64,000 bases of DNA from an uncultured Methylocystaceae bacterium. Lineage in GTDB: Bacteria > Pseudomonadota > Alphaproteobacteria > Rhizobiales > Beijerinckiaceae. The stretch lies in NCBI GenBank assembly GCA_937870755.1, contig CALMZV010000027.1:310001-374000 (forward strand). Direction: 5' to 3'. Below, piece by piece: positions 35,796 to 45,284 of the stretch; the first letter of the stretch is position 1; every line of letters starts with the position of its first letter. The translations under genes were made by a program, and so were the position numbers. A model generated the notes under the pieces. The model was not told the origin of the DNA, did no database searches, and was given only the letters and a program-made list of their open reading frames with translations.

Positions 35796-36443
35796 CTACG
35801 ACGCCGTCGCGCGCCGCCTGGCGCCCGGCGCGGCCCTGGCCGGCGGCAGCGCCAGATCGAAGACGTGCACGCCGTTGGCGACGATGCGCGCCGGCGCCAC
35901 ATCGGCGATTTCGCGCCCGTCCGCGATGGCGAACACCCGCACGAGCTTTTCGCCCTTGCCGGCGATTGCGGCGACCTCCTTGGCCGACAACGTCATGCGC
36001 GCCTCGCCGTTGGCGTCGACATCGACCAACATCTTCATTTTCGCGCCGTCGTCGAAACACACCTGCGCGCCCTTGGGCGCGGCGCCGTCGGCTTCGCGCA
36101 CGCGTCCGATGGCGAGCCATCCGTCCTTAGGCGCCGCAGCGGGTTTCCCGAGCGCGGCCACCGCCTCGTCGATGTCTTTTTCCTGCGCCTCGATGAATTG
36201 CGCGAGCGCCGCAAGCCGCCGCAACCGTTCGGGCGGCGCGCGCTCCGAAAATTCCTTCAGCGCGCTTGCGATGGCGCCGCGATCTTCATCGAGCGCCTTG
36301 CGGTCGGCCTCGAATCGCGCGCGGCGCTCCGCCTCGAGCGCTTCCGCCAGCGAACGCGCCAGCGCCGGCGGGTCGCGCGCCTCGAAAATGGGTGCGAAAT
36401 CGGCGGTCGGGTTCGGTTTCGTCTCGGATTTCTTCGTCGCCAT
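35796..36443 (-). CDS. Hypothetical eCIS-operon protein
   Basis: 215 residues, no family recognised. The first half is charged and helical (ALARSLAEALEAERRARFEADRKALDED, coiled-coil like), the second half beta-rich (GAQVCFDDGAKMKMLVDVDANGEARMTLSAKEV). It lies 11 bp upstream of the DUF4157 gene and 18 bp after the DUF6519 gene, so it is clearly part of the operon. It might be a chaperone or adaptor for the adjacent cargo, judged by position only. Confidence 0.7.
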   Translation of the reverse strand: MATKKSETKPNPTADFAPIFEARDPPALARSLAEALEAERRARFEADRKALDEDRGAIASALKEFSERAPPERLRRLAALAQFIEAQEKDIDEAVAALGKPAAAPKDGWLAIGRVREADGAAPKGAQVCFDDGAKMKMLVDVDANGEARMTLSAKEVAAIAGKGEKLVRVFAIADGREIADVAPARIVANGVHVFDLALPPARAAPGARRRATAS

Positions 36444-36461
36444 CGCGCGTCTCCGGTCGCC

Positions 36462-39400
36462 TCAGTCTTCGCCGTGCCCCGCGTCGCTGCAGAACAGAGG
36501 ATGCGGGAAAAGAATGGCGTTGTCGCGGCGCTTCGATTTCGGCGCCCCGCCGACCGCCGAGATGCAACTCGTGGTCTGGTTGCCGAGGCAATGGTTGACA
36601 AGAGCGCGCGACAGAATGGAGAACGCCGTCAGGTACGGCGTTGTAAACAGGCCGTTGTCGGCCTGTCGCAGAGTGATGGCGAACGCCAGCAGATCTGCGG
36701 CGAGAAAGTCGAACGCCGTGGGAGCGGGCGAAAACTGGCCGGGCGCGAACCGCAGCACGCCTTCGCTCTGGTTGTCGACGCATTGCACGTCGTCGAGCGA
36801 CACGAGCAGAATGTTGGCGAGCGCGACCTCGGCCTGCGCCTGCGACAGATCCAGGCGAACCTGGTTGCCGCGAAACTGCGTTTGCCCGCCGACCAGCGAG
36901 TTGTTGGACAGCGAAAAACCGCTGACCTTCACGTTCGCCCAGTCCTCGACCTTCGCGAACCCCAACGAGAGCAGGAAGGCGTAGAGCCACGACGGCAGTC
37001 CGAAATTGACGACGACCGCCGCGCCGACGAAATTCAGCGCCGCGTTGAGGGGCGTTTCGTGCTGCTTCGTTCTGCCGATGATGTCGCGGCATTGCAGGCG
37101 ATTGTTCACCACCGGCATGGGGCCCGTTCCCAGCACGACCAGCGCATGCCCGCGGGGCGCGTCGATATCGTTGTCGGCGATGCGCGCCGCCGGAATGGCG
37201 CCGACGACCGCGTGCGGCGTGTCGGGATCGGCCGGATCGGGCGCAAATCCTATGCCGATTTTCGCGCTCGCCAGATAAACGCCGGCTTGCGGCCCAGCGA
37301 TCGCTTTCTCGCCCGCCGGCGGCCCGTTGCCGGCGATGAGGTTGCGCGCGATCTCCACGCCGAAACTGCGATGGACATAGATTCCACACACCGCCTCGAA
37401 CACATCGACCCCGTTGTCGGCGATGCGATTGTCGCGCACGATGAGATCCATCGCGCGCCCGAGCGCGACGCCGCCGTAGGGCAGCGCGCTCTTGTTGAAA
37501 TTGGGATCGACGCAATCCACGATCTCGTTGCGCGCGATCAGGACGCCCGCCAGCAGCGGTCCCAGGTCGCCTGTCACGCCCACGCCCGAGCCGCGCGCGC
37601 GCTCGATGCGGTTGTGATCGATCTCCAGCGTCTCGATCGCGCTTTCGCCGTGCAACAGCACGCCATGGTCCTGCGAGCGCTGAAGGCGATTGTCGCGAAT
37701 GCGCACGTCCATCGACGGGCTGCCGATGGCGACGGGTCCGGAAACAAGATGATTGCGCTCGACGTTGAGTCCAACGCCCGTCAGGTCGACCCCGCCGACG
37801 CCGCGCAACTCGCAGTCGGCGATGGTGAGATCCACGACCTTTCGCGCGAACGCGATGGGCCCCGGACCGCGATTGCGCGCCCACAGGCGCTGCGCGCGCT
37901 GCTGGCCTCCCTCGAACACGATCACGGGCTGGTCGGTCTCAGCCTGAATGGCGAAATCCTCCAGCGCCTGCATCATGCCGCTCATGGCGATGAAGCCGCC
38001 TTTCGGCCGCACGACGGATGCCAGACCGCAGCCGCGGATGGTGACGAGCGGCCTGTCGAGCGCGATCACATCGTCGACCGGATGTTCGCCGCGAAGCAGG
38101 CAGACGAGCACGGCGGCATCCGGCCCGGCGAGGACCGGCAAGGCCGCGAGCGCGTCCTTGATGGAATGGAAATCTCCGCCCGGTTCGCCCGGCGGCGCGA
38201 CGTTGACCACGCAGCAGCAGGCGCATTCGTCGCGCGTCGGCCGACAGTTGGACACGTCGTTGGCCCCGCCGAGACCGTTGATGGCGGCGAGCTGCGCATA
38301 GTGATGGATGACGGCGCGCGGCGGCGCCTGCGGCAGCAGTTCGACGGAAGCGTCCGCCGTGCGCGCGGCGAACTCCCAGCAATCGCCGGCGCGGAACGAA
38401 CCGCCTGCCGGATCGACATTGAACCGTACGCGGATGCCGTCCTCTATGTCGATCGGCCCCGCGCCGGTCGTCATCAGCCCGTCGGCGTCGAGCACGTTCA
38501 CGGCCGCGTTCTGGTTCCACAGTTGCACGCGCGTGCGCCGCGCGATGAGATCGGCCGGCGCCGCGCCGAACGCACGCTGGCCGGGGCTCGGCAGCGGTCG
38601 GTCGAGCACCATGGCCGGAACCGTCTCGTCGATGTCGACGATGCGCGCCATCTCGCCCGGTTCGCCGTGCAGTTCGCGGTGCTCGTCGGTCACCGTCACC
38701 CAGTCGTCGATGCGAAACCGCAGAACCTTGTCGCGGCCGAGGCGATGCACGTTCAGCCGCGTCTGGCCGCCGCCGACCGCAATCGCCGACACCGCCGACA
38801 CGATGGAGCCGTTGTCGCGCGACCACTTGAAGCGCGCGACGCCCATCGGCCCGCCGTTGTGGATTTCGAGCCGGTAGAGCCGGTTTTCGAGCCCGCGGTA
38901 CCCGGCGATCGGCGGCAGGATGCACGGATCGTCCGGCGTCGGCGGCGCGATCGCCTCCGTCGTCAGCCGACCGGCCGACGGCGGAAACAGCGCGGCGAGA
39001 TCAACGCCGCATTGCGCGTTCTGCCCGTCCGGCGCGGCGATGACGCGCACCTGCCACACCTGCTGGATGCGCGTGGACGTGTCCACGCCGCCGAGCGCCA
39101 CGTCCAGCAGCGCGGGTTCTTCGATGTAGGTGACCTCGCGCTCCCACAGATCGAGCGCGACGATGACGTCGCCCGCCGGCAGGGGCGGCGGATCGGGCAG
39201 GAACGGCTGCATGAGATAGGTCGCCGGCGGCGTGAAATTTTCCGCCATGTAGCCGTCGACATAAATGCGGCCGGCGCCGATCGAAAGGTCGAGCGGCGGC
39301 CCCGCGAGCACGCCGATGGCGAACGCGTCGGGCGCGACGAGAAACGGCACGCCCACGCGTCCGAACGCATCGAGCGACAGTTTGCGCACGCGATCCTTGA

Positions 39401-39515
39401 GAATGTCGACGCCTTCGTTCCAGTCCGCGTCGAGCTGCACGCGGCCCTGCTGCATCCACACGCCGGAATAGCGTTTCGACGGGTTGAACGAGAACCTCGT
39501 ATAGTCGCCGGACAT
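36462..39515 (-). CDS. DUF6519 / parallel beta-helix protein, candidate eCIS fibre or spike-like appendage
   Basis: 1017 residues. The N-terminus MSGDYTRFSFNPSKRYSGVW followed by QQGRVQLDADWNE is the DUF6519 signature found in eCIS and phage-tail loci. From roughly 430 to 760 short repeats with Asn/Asp turns (VRIRDNRLQRSQ, LEIDHNRIERARGSGVGV, LIARNEIVDC, IVRDNRIADNG) form a right-handed parallel beta-helix as in tail-spikes. A Cys cluster ECACCC sits at about 430. It likely decorates the baseplate or binds or cleaves surface glycans; no catalytic residues can be assigned. Confidence 0.8.
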   Translation of the reverse strand: MSGDYTRFSFNPSKRYSGVWMQQGRVQLDADWNEGVDILKDRVRKLSLDAFGRVGVPFLVAPDAFAIGVLAGPPLDLSIGAGRIYVDGYMAENFTPPATYLMQPFLPDPPPLPAGDVIVALDLWEREVTYIEEPALLDVALGGVDTSTRIQQVWQVRVIAAPDGQNAQCGVDLAALFPPSAGRLTTEAIAPPTPDDPCILPPIAGYRGLENRLYRLEIHNGGPMGVARFKWSRDNGSIVSAVSAIAVGGGQTRLNVHRLGRDKVLRFRIDDWVTVTDEHRELHGEPGEMARIVDIDETVPAMVLDRPLPSPGQRAFGAAPADLIARRTRVQLWNQNAAVNVLDADGLMTTGAGPIDIEDGIRVRFNVDPAGGSFRAGDCWEFAARTADASVELLPQAPPRAVIHHYAQLAAINGLGGANDVSNCRPTRDECACCCVVNVAPPGEPGGDFHSIKDALAALPVLAGPDAAVLVCLLRGEHPVDDVIALDRPLVTIRGCGLASVVRPKGGFIAMSGMMQALEDFAIQAETDQPVIVFEGGQQRAQRLWARNRGPGPIAFARKVVDLTIADCELRGVGGVDLTGVGLNVERNHLVSGPVAIGSPSMDVRIRDNRLQRSQDHGVLLHGESAIETLEIDHNRIERARGSGVGVTGDLGPLLAGVLIARNEIVDCVDPNFNKSALPYGGVALGRAMDLIVRDNRIADNGVDVFEAVCGIYVHRSFGVEIARNLIAGNGPPAGEKAIAGPQAGVYLASAKIGIGFAPDPADPDTPHAVVGAIPAARIADNDIDAPRGHALVVLGTGPMPVVNNRLQCRDIIGRTKQHETPLNAALNFVGAAVVVNFGLPSWLYAFLLSLGFAKVEDWANVKVSGFSLSNNSLVGGQTQFRGNQVRLDLSQAQAEVALANILLVSLDDVQCVDNQSEGVLRFAPGQFSPAPTAFDFLAADLLAFAITLRQADNGLFTTPYLTAFSILSRALVNHCLGNQTTSCISAVGGAPKSKRRDNAILFPHPLFCSDAGHGED

Positions 39516-39533
39516 GCCGACCTCCCCCGTTCT

Positions 39534-41792
39534 TCAATTCACGTAGATGAGTCCGGGCTCGAGCCCGAACGGCAGATATTCCTCCAGCCTGCGGCGCAGG
39601 TTGGCCGCGCGCTGCGGCTGTTTGAGATGGCAGAAGACGCCCTGTTCCGAACCGTCCTCGGCGCCGGTGGCGATTTCCTTCGGCCCGTTGACATGCAACT
39701 GGAGATAGGCGGGCTGCCCGTAGGCTTCGGACGCATATTCCGGCCGCACGCGGCGCGCGACGCCGAGCGCCAGCGTGTCGATCTGCGGCTGCGTGAGCGG
39801 CGCGGGAGAAGCCGCCTGCGCGGCCTCCACCACGCGGCGGATTTCGAGATCGGGCTGGCACCGATAGCGGCGCGGCGTCAGCGAGTCGCGCGAGACATAG
39901 GAAAAGCGCACGCAGCCGATCTGCTGCCGTTCGACCGCCACGGGACCGTCGAAAATCGTCTCCGTCGCCAGATCGATCTGGCGCACGTTCGTGGCGCCGC
40001 GCACCGTGCAGCGTTCCAGCCGGCACGCCGGTCCGGACGCGCCGGCCGCCACGCCTGCGATCGCGGGGGTTGCGCCGCCGTCGACGATGCAGTCGAGCGC
40101 GATCAGCGCCTGCGCATGATCTGGCGCGCGGATCGCGCCGACGATGGCGAAGGCGAGTTCGATCTGCAATTCGCTGTTGAGCGGCGCGCCCTGCGCATCG
40201 ACCGCCGCCACGATCAAACTCGGGTTGGCGGCGGGCGGACCGGGCGGGTCGGTTTCCGCGATGGTTCCGCCGGGCACGAGGGTGGTGTGCAACAGGCGCA
40301 GCCGCCCGAGCGATCCGCGCACGCGCACCTGTCCCTCGATCCACAGGCCGGACAACGTCACACGCGCGGTTTCGTGCGCGCCGGCGATGTCGAGCGGTCC
40401 TTGCAGCGACAGGTGCGGGCAGAACCCGTCGGCCGCCTCGATGGCGATGAAACGGCCGTCCGCGGGTTCGATCGAGATGGCTTCGGCATAGGTGCGGTTG
40501 TCGTCGATGCGGATGATGCAGTCGGGCCGTCCCGCGGCGACCCATGCGGCGAGCGCGGCGCCGATCGTCGCGAAAACGCCCGCCGCGCCGGAGCCGTTGA
40601 CGGTCAACACCATCGTCGCGAGCCGCGCGCGCACGAGCCACGCGCGCCGCGCGTAGCCGCCGCCGCCGAGATCGGCCGCAAATCCGTAGTGATAGTAAAC
40701 CTCCACGCGCACCGCCGGCGCGCGGCCCGGTCCGAGCGTCAAACGTCCGCGCGCGACATCGACGGCGACGCGGGCGCCGGCCGGCTGGTCCCATGTCGAA
40801 AGATCGTGGTCGAAAATGTCTGCGAGCGGAACCGGCGCGCCGTCCACGAAAATCATCAGGCTCGACGCCGGCGCGCGCAACATGCCGGGAAATTCGGCGA
40901 ACAATCCATAGAATTCCGAAAAGTCGGGCACGACGGGCAGCGCATGCCGCGCGCGAATGTCTTCGTAGAACAGCGCCGGGCGTATCGGTCCGGGCGTATG
41001 AAACTCGGTTGCGAGTCCCGCTTCGTCGCCTTCCCGCCGCAGCCGCGTGAATAGCGGCGCCGATTGGCCAAGCGGACTGAAATGGTAACGGAAGTCGGCA
41101 GCCCCGCCCAGTCGCCGGGCCTGGCTCGCGGCACGTCGATACGAGCGCAGCCGCCACAGAAAAAAGCCGACGTTCCTGATGTTGAACCAACCGTCGAACG
41201 GATTGATCTGGCGCACGTCCACCGTATGCGCCGCCTCGTCGAACGGACCGGCGATGCGGTCCATGCGCTCGACCGAGCGAATGTCGGGCGTGCGCAGCGC
41301 CTGCGGTCGCACGTGATTGCGCAACCATTGCGTCCAGCCCAGAAGCTGGAAGAACTCCACGGCATGCGCCGCCCATCCTGTCACGTCGCGCGCCAGTTCC
41401 TCCAGCATCGGCAGCGTGCCTTTGCGGCGCCGGTAATAGATGGTCTTGGCCACGTCCGCGCGCGCGCCCAGACCGATGCGCGGCCGCAGCGATGGTCCGT
41501 TGAGATCGCCGAACAGTTCCCCGGCCGTATCGCCGTCGCGCACATGGCTTTCGTCGAACAGCGGGATCGTCGCCACCAGATCGCCGATATAGGGAATGGC
41601 CCACGCTTCGCATGTTTCGATGAACGCGTTGTTCTGCAACTGGCCGATGTCGGCGTCGATCAGGTCGGCCTGCGTCTCGATCAGCGCAAGAAGGCCCTTC
41701 AGCTGCTCGCCCTGGTCGAAATCCTGCTCGCGGATGTAGGCCGGCAGAAGATCGTAGAGCTTTTCGCCGGGCGGACGACTGGAATAGGCCAT
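39534..41792 (-). CDS. eCIS baseplate protein, phage tail protein I-like with beta-rich extension
   Basis: 752 residues. The N-terminal third (LYDLLPAYIREQDFDQGEQL, LADLIDADIGQLQNN-type region, YYRRRKGTLPMLEELARDVTGW) matches tail protein I/wedge-tip proteins that link the wedge to fibres. The C-terminal half is beta-strand rich with Ala/Gly turns and looks like a beta-helix or fibre-binding domain. The start ATG shares one base with the stop of the wedge gene before it (TGATG). It is followed by the DUF6519 gene after 18 bp, consistent with a fibre-attachment role. Confidence 0.85.
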   Translation of the reverse strand: MAYSSRPPGEKLYDLLPAYIREQDFDQGEQLKGLLALIETQADLIDADIGQLQNNAFIETCEAWAIPYIGDLVATIPLFDESHVRDGDTAGELFGDLNGPSLRPRIGLGARADVAKTIYYRRRKGTLPMLEELARDVTGWAAHAVEFFQLLGWTQWLRNHVRPQALRTPDIRSVERMDRIAGPFDEAAHTVDVRQINPFDGWFNIRNVGFFLWRLRSYRRAASQARRLGGAADFRYHFSPLGQSAPLFTRLRREGDEAGLATEFHTPGPIRPALFYEDIRARHALPVVPDFSEFYGLFAEFPGMLRAPASSLMIFVDGAPVPLADIFDHDLSTWDQPAGARVAVDVARGRLTLGPGRAPAVRVEVYYHYGFAADLGGGGYARRAWLVRARLATMVLTVNGSGAAGVFATIGAALAAWVAAGRPDCIIRIDDNRTYAEAISIEPADGRFIAIEAADGFCPHLSLQGPLDIAGAHETARVTLSGLWIEGQVRVRGSLGRLRLLHTTLVPGGTIAETDPPGPPAANPSLIVAAVDAQGAPLNSELQIELAFAIVGAIRAPDHAQALIALDCIVDGGATPAIAGVAAGASGPACRLERCTVRGATNVRQIDLATETIFDGPVAVERQQIGCVRFSYVSRDSLTPRRYRCQPDLEIRRVVEAAQAASPAPLTQPQIDTLALGVARRVRPEYASEAYGQPAYLQLHVNGPKEIATGAEDGSEQGVFCHLKQPQRAANLRRRLEEYLPFGLEPGLIYVN

Positions 41793-44700
41793 CACAGCGC
41801 CTCCACGATGACGATGGCGATGTCGGCGGCCGGGTCTTCGATGAAGGCCTGTTCGGCCGGCAACACATCCGGCGCCACACCGTTTTCGAATGCAGCCCGC
41901 GCGTATCTGTCGATCAGCGCGGGATTGTCGGGCGTCGGCCGCGCGGGATAGATGCGGATGTGCGGCTGCACGGCGTCCGACGTGACGGAGCGCGCCGCAA
42001 GTTCGCTCGCTGTGAGCGCGGCGAACCCTTTCAGATGGAACAGGTCGAGATCGACTGCGACCACGCCGTCCGCGCCCTGCAGAACGGCCATGATCTGGCT
42101 CGCGTGCACGGCGCGCGCCGGCGCCATCGTCTCGAATGCGAAAAAATCGAGGATCGCCGCGCGCGCGGCCGCCAGCACGTCGTCGGCCGTGCGCCCGGGC
42201 GCGCGCATCGCCTTCGCGGAGACGACGAGCGGCACGCGGTTGAGATTGGCGATCGTCAGCGGATGGTTGGCGTCGCGCACTTTCGACAGATCCGCGTGCA
42301 GCGCCTTCAGCGCCTCTGCGGAGAGTCGTGCGCCCGTCTGGCCCGCGACCGTGAGATGGATCGCCTTTTCGAGTCTGCGCCACACCCAGGTGGCGCTCGC
42401 GCGCGCCACGGCGCCCGATGTGGTGGCGATCCACGCCATGTCTTCGAGCGAAACGGCGCGGCCGAACGTGCGCACCGTGGTGGGCGCCGCGCGCCGCGCA
42501 TCCTCGCCCGTTTCGGCGTCCGCGCCGCCCTCGGCCGCAAATGGATTCGAAACGCCGCGCAACCCCACCGGACGCTCCAGCGGAATGGAGACCTGTCCGG
42601 CTTTCAGATTGCCGGCGAAACCGAGGCCGGTGCGGTAGCGCGCCACGACATTCATGGCGCCGCTCGCAAGTCGCGCGCCGGTCACGCCGTCGCCGAACGT
42701 CACTGTCGTTTCGAAATCCTCGTTCTGTCGCAGCGTGTACACGCGCTCGTCCGGCCCCTTGCCGAAGAAGCTCTCCACTTCGCGCCACAATTCGCCGTTG
42801 ACGCGCACGTCGAGTGCGGCCTTGCCCGCCGCGCCGCCCGACCCCAGATAGGTCAACGGCGCGCGCCGCAGCGTGAAGGACTGGAACTTCTTCGCGGCGT
42901 CGCCGTGGCCCAGCGGCTCGTCGGGCGGATTTGCGGTCTCGCCGTGGCTTGCCTCCACGATGTTTCCGTCGAGCCGCGTCGCGCCCATCGGCAGATCGAT
43001 CGGCGGATCGAGGGCGATGTTGAGATGCCCCGGCCCATCGTCGAGCGCCGGCAGCGCGAAACTGTGGGTGACCTGCGCAAGCGCCCGTCGCCGTCCGTCG
43101 TCGAGCAGGACGCGCCGCCCCTTGTCGATCGCGGTCAGCCCGCCGAGCGCATCGAGACGCGCGCAGATCATGCCGCCGCGTAGCGGTTCCGGATAATCGT
43201 AGTCGCGCAACGCGATCTCGGTTCGGTCGAGTTCGAACAGCCGCGTCCTGCGTCGGTCGGCGATGACGCCGAGGCCGGACCCGCCGGCCGGCGTCCATGC
43301 GCTCCACGCCGCGCCGTTCCATGCACGCAGCGCGAGCGCCCCGTCGCTCTGGCGCGCCGCCAGCGTGAGCGCGACGCCCGCGCCGCGGGCGGGCGCCAGC
43401 GCGCAAGCGGCGCCCCCCTCGAGCGTGACGGCCGCGCTCCACGTGTCGCCACTGCGGCGCAGCCAGCGCACGCCGCCGTCCGGGCGCCGAGTGAATATGT
43501 CCATCTGGTCCGGCCCCGCTTGGATCAGCGCGGGCGCATCGACGAACGGTCCATCGAGCGTGGTCCAGGCATTCCATTTGGCGCCGTCGAAACGCCGGTG
43601 CGCGAGCATGCCCGCGCCGTCGCGCGCCGCGACATCCAGCCGGTCGGGGGCGGTCGTCGCCACGGCCGGTTCGCCGACAAGATCGCCGTCGATCGATTCC
43701 CACGCGCGCCAGCCGGCCGGCGTCCAGGCGCGCCGCCACAGCGCACGGTCGAGCCCGCGCGCGAATACGTCCACGTGACCGGCGCCGGATGCAACAGCGA
43801 CGGGCGCCGACGCAAGCACGCCGCCAAGCGACGTCCATGCGCTCCACACGCCCGCCTGCAGGCGCCGGAACCACAGCGCGAAATCCAGCCCGCGCACGAA
43901 CAGCCAGAGTTCGTTCGGCGCATTCGACACGACGACGGGACGCGATGTCGCGACGCCGCCGAGATTGGCCCAACCGCCCCATGCGCCCGTCCACGCATTG
44001 TGCCGGGTGGCGCCCGCTCCGTCGCGCGCGAACAGGTCGACCCGCCCGGCGCCCCAGGAGACGGCCGCGGGATCGCTGGTGGCGGTGAAGCCGACGAGCG
44101 GCTCGAACGACGCGGCGCCGGCGCCCGCATCGAGCGCGAGCACGGTTCCCGCGCCCGAGCGCGCGAATGCACGCAGGCCCGCGCCCACAACGAAGGCGAG
44201 AGCCGGCCGGCCGCGGATGGTTTCGCGCAAAGCGACGAACGTCACCGTCTCGCGCCGCGCGACGCCGTAGCTCGCCACGCCGTCGCGCAGGCCCGCAACG
44301 GTCGCGGTCTGATAGCGCGGCGCGCCGACGCCGCGATCGACGAGCACGGCCGCGCCGGTCCTCAGGTCCGAAATCTTGCGGTCGAGCGGATATTCCGCCA
44401 CGTGCGCCGCGATGGCGGGATCGGGCGTGTCCGTCTTCCAGCGCTGCGTGGCAGGTATCGCCGGATTGGCGTCATAATAGGTGGCGCTGTCGGGCGCATC
44501 ATGCGCGAACAGGTTGAGGCCGCGCAGGACTTTCGCGCAGAATCCGCCGCCGGGCGGAAAGGCGCCGGCGATGGCGGAAAAATGCAGCCGCTCGCCGTCC
44601 GCACGACGTTCCAGATCGACGACCTCTTTCGAATCGAGCCGCGCCTGGTTGTATAACGCAATGCGTTCGCCGCGCGAAAGACGTTCAGGTCGCGCGAGCA

Positions 44701-45283
44701 CCGGCGCATGCGTGCGCCCGTCGCCGAGCGGGTTGACGGGAACGGGCGGCGCAAACACCGGCAGCGCGTTCAGTCGCGCGTCGGCGGTCAACTGTTCGAG
44801 CGTTTCGAACGTCAGCGCGCGCTCGTCCTGCCCGGGCGTCGACATAGCCTTGAGGCCGGGCTTGATGATGGTGACGGCGCCCGGATCGAGCGTGAAACTG
44901 AGCATGGTTTTCGCCGACAGGCCCGGCCGCGCGCGATAGCCGATCATGCGCGCCATGCGCGCCACGGAATCGCGGTGGACCGCAGTGCGCAGGAACAGCT
45001 CGTTGGCGATGCGCTCGTTATAGAAGGTCAGCACGTCGCCCATCGCCGCGAACAACTCGATCAGCGTGATCGTGTAGTCGGACGATTCGCGCGTGGAGAG
45101 GTCCGACAGGCGGGGTTCGGCGGCGATCGCCTCCAGCATCGCCTGTCGGAACGACCCATAGGTCCCCACCCGATAGGCGATCGCGCTCAGTCCGGGCCGG
45201 TTGAAGATGTCGACAGGCGTGCGCGCCGGCTGGCCGGCGCAGCAGCCGCAGAAGTCCGGGGTGGCGAGATTCAACGGCGTCAT
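41792..45283 (-). CDS. eCIS baseplate wedge protein (Afp12/gpJ-like) with inserted seven-blade PLL-like propeller
   Basis: 1163 residues. N-terminal (about 30-330) and C-terminal (about 690-1163) parts match baseplate J-like wedge proteins (LSDLSTRESSDYTITLIELFAAMGDVLTFYNERI region; VSLEDMAWIATTSGAVARA; IPLERPVGLRGVSNP). Between about 365 and 670 lie seven roughly 45-residue repeats of the type RVDLFARDGAG..HNAWTG.WGGWANLGG, the pattern of PLL/fucose-lectin-like beta-propellers. A Cys-rich FCGCC occurs at 11-15. The gene begins 1 nt after the previous stop and shares a base with the next start. The insertion may give the baseplate glycan binding. Confidence 0.88.
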   Translation of the reverse strand: MTPLNLATPDFCGCCAGQPARTPVDIFNRPGLSAIAYRVGTYGSFRQAMLEAIAAEPRLSDLSTRESSDYTITLIELFAAMGDVLTFYNERIANELFLRTAVHRDSVARMARMIGYRARPGLSAKTMLSFTLDPGAVTIIKPGLKAMSTPGQDERALTFETLEQLTADARLNALPVFAPPVPVNPLGDGRTHAPVLARPERLSRGERIALYNQARLDSKEVVDLERRADGERLHFSAIAGAFPPGGGFCAKVLRGLNLFAHDAPDSATYYDANPAIPATQRWKTDTPDPAIAAHVAEYPLDRKISDLRTGAAVLVDRGVGAPRYQTATVAGLRDGVASYGVARRETVTFVALRETIRGRPALAFVVGAGLRAFARSGAGTVLALDAGAGAASFEPLVGFTATSDPAAVSWGAGRVDLFARDGAGATRHNAWTGAWGGWANLGGVATSRPVVVSNAPNELWLFVRGLDFALWFRRLQAGVWSAWTSLGGVLASAPVAVASGAGHVDVFARGLDRALWRRAWTPAGWRAWESIDGDLVGEPAVATTAPDRLDVAARDGAGMLAHRRFDGAKWNAWTTLDGPFVDAPALIQAGPDQMDIFTRRPDGGVRWLRRSGDTWSAAVTLEGGAACALAPARGAGVALTLAARQSDGALALRAWNGAAWSAWTPAGGSGLGVIADRRRTRLFELDRTEIALRDYDYPEPLRGGMICARLDALGGLTAIDKGRRVLLDDGRRRALAQVTHSFALPALDDGPGHLNIALDPPIDLPMGATRLDGNIVEASHGETANPPDEPLGHGDAAKKFQSFTLRRAPLTYLGSGGAAGKAALDVRVNGELWREVESFFGKGPDERVYTLRQNEDFETTVTFGDGVTGARLASGAMNVVARYRTGLGFAGNLKAGQVSIPLERPVGLRGVSNPFAAEGGADAETGEDARRAAPTTVRTFGRAVSLEDMAWIATTSGAVARASATWVWRRLEKAIHLTVAGQTGARLSAEALKALHADLSKVRDANHPLTIANLNRVPLVVSAKAMRAPGRTADDVLAAARAAILDFFAFETMAPARAVHASQIMAVLQGADGVVAVDLDLFHLKGFAALTASELAARSVTSDAVQPHIRIYPARPTPDNPALIDRYARAAFENGVAPDVLPAEQAFIEDPAADIAIVIVEAL
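43270..44190 (-). repeat. Seven coding repeats (beta-propeller blades) inside the wedge gene
   Basis: Seven tandem units of about 43-45 codons, each ending in W..W..LGG/LDG/IDG or a variant and starting with a (V/M)D(L/V/I)FAR-type strand. The best are units 2-6; the first and seventh are more diverged, as expected for closing blades. Position is estimated from the residue count. Confidence 0.8.
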
Positions 45284-45284
45284 C

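Noticed and set aside
35646-41054. 1802-codon open frame on the plus strand across the eCIS genes
   Set aside because: It is antisense to the DUF4157, DUF6519 and tail protein I genes, is Arg/His/Asp-rich with no domain, and arises from high GC. The minus-strand proteins have clear families.
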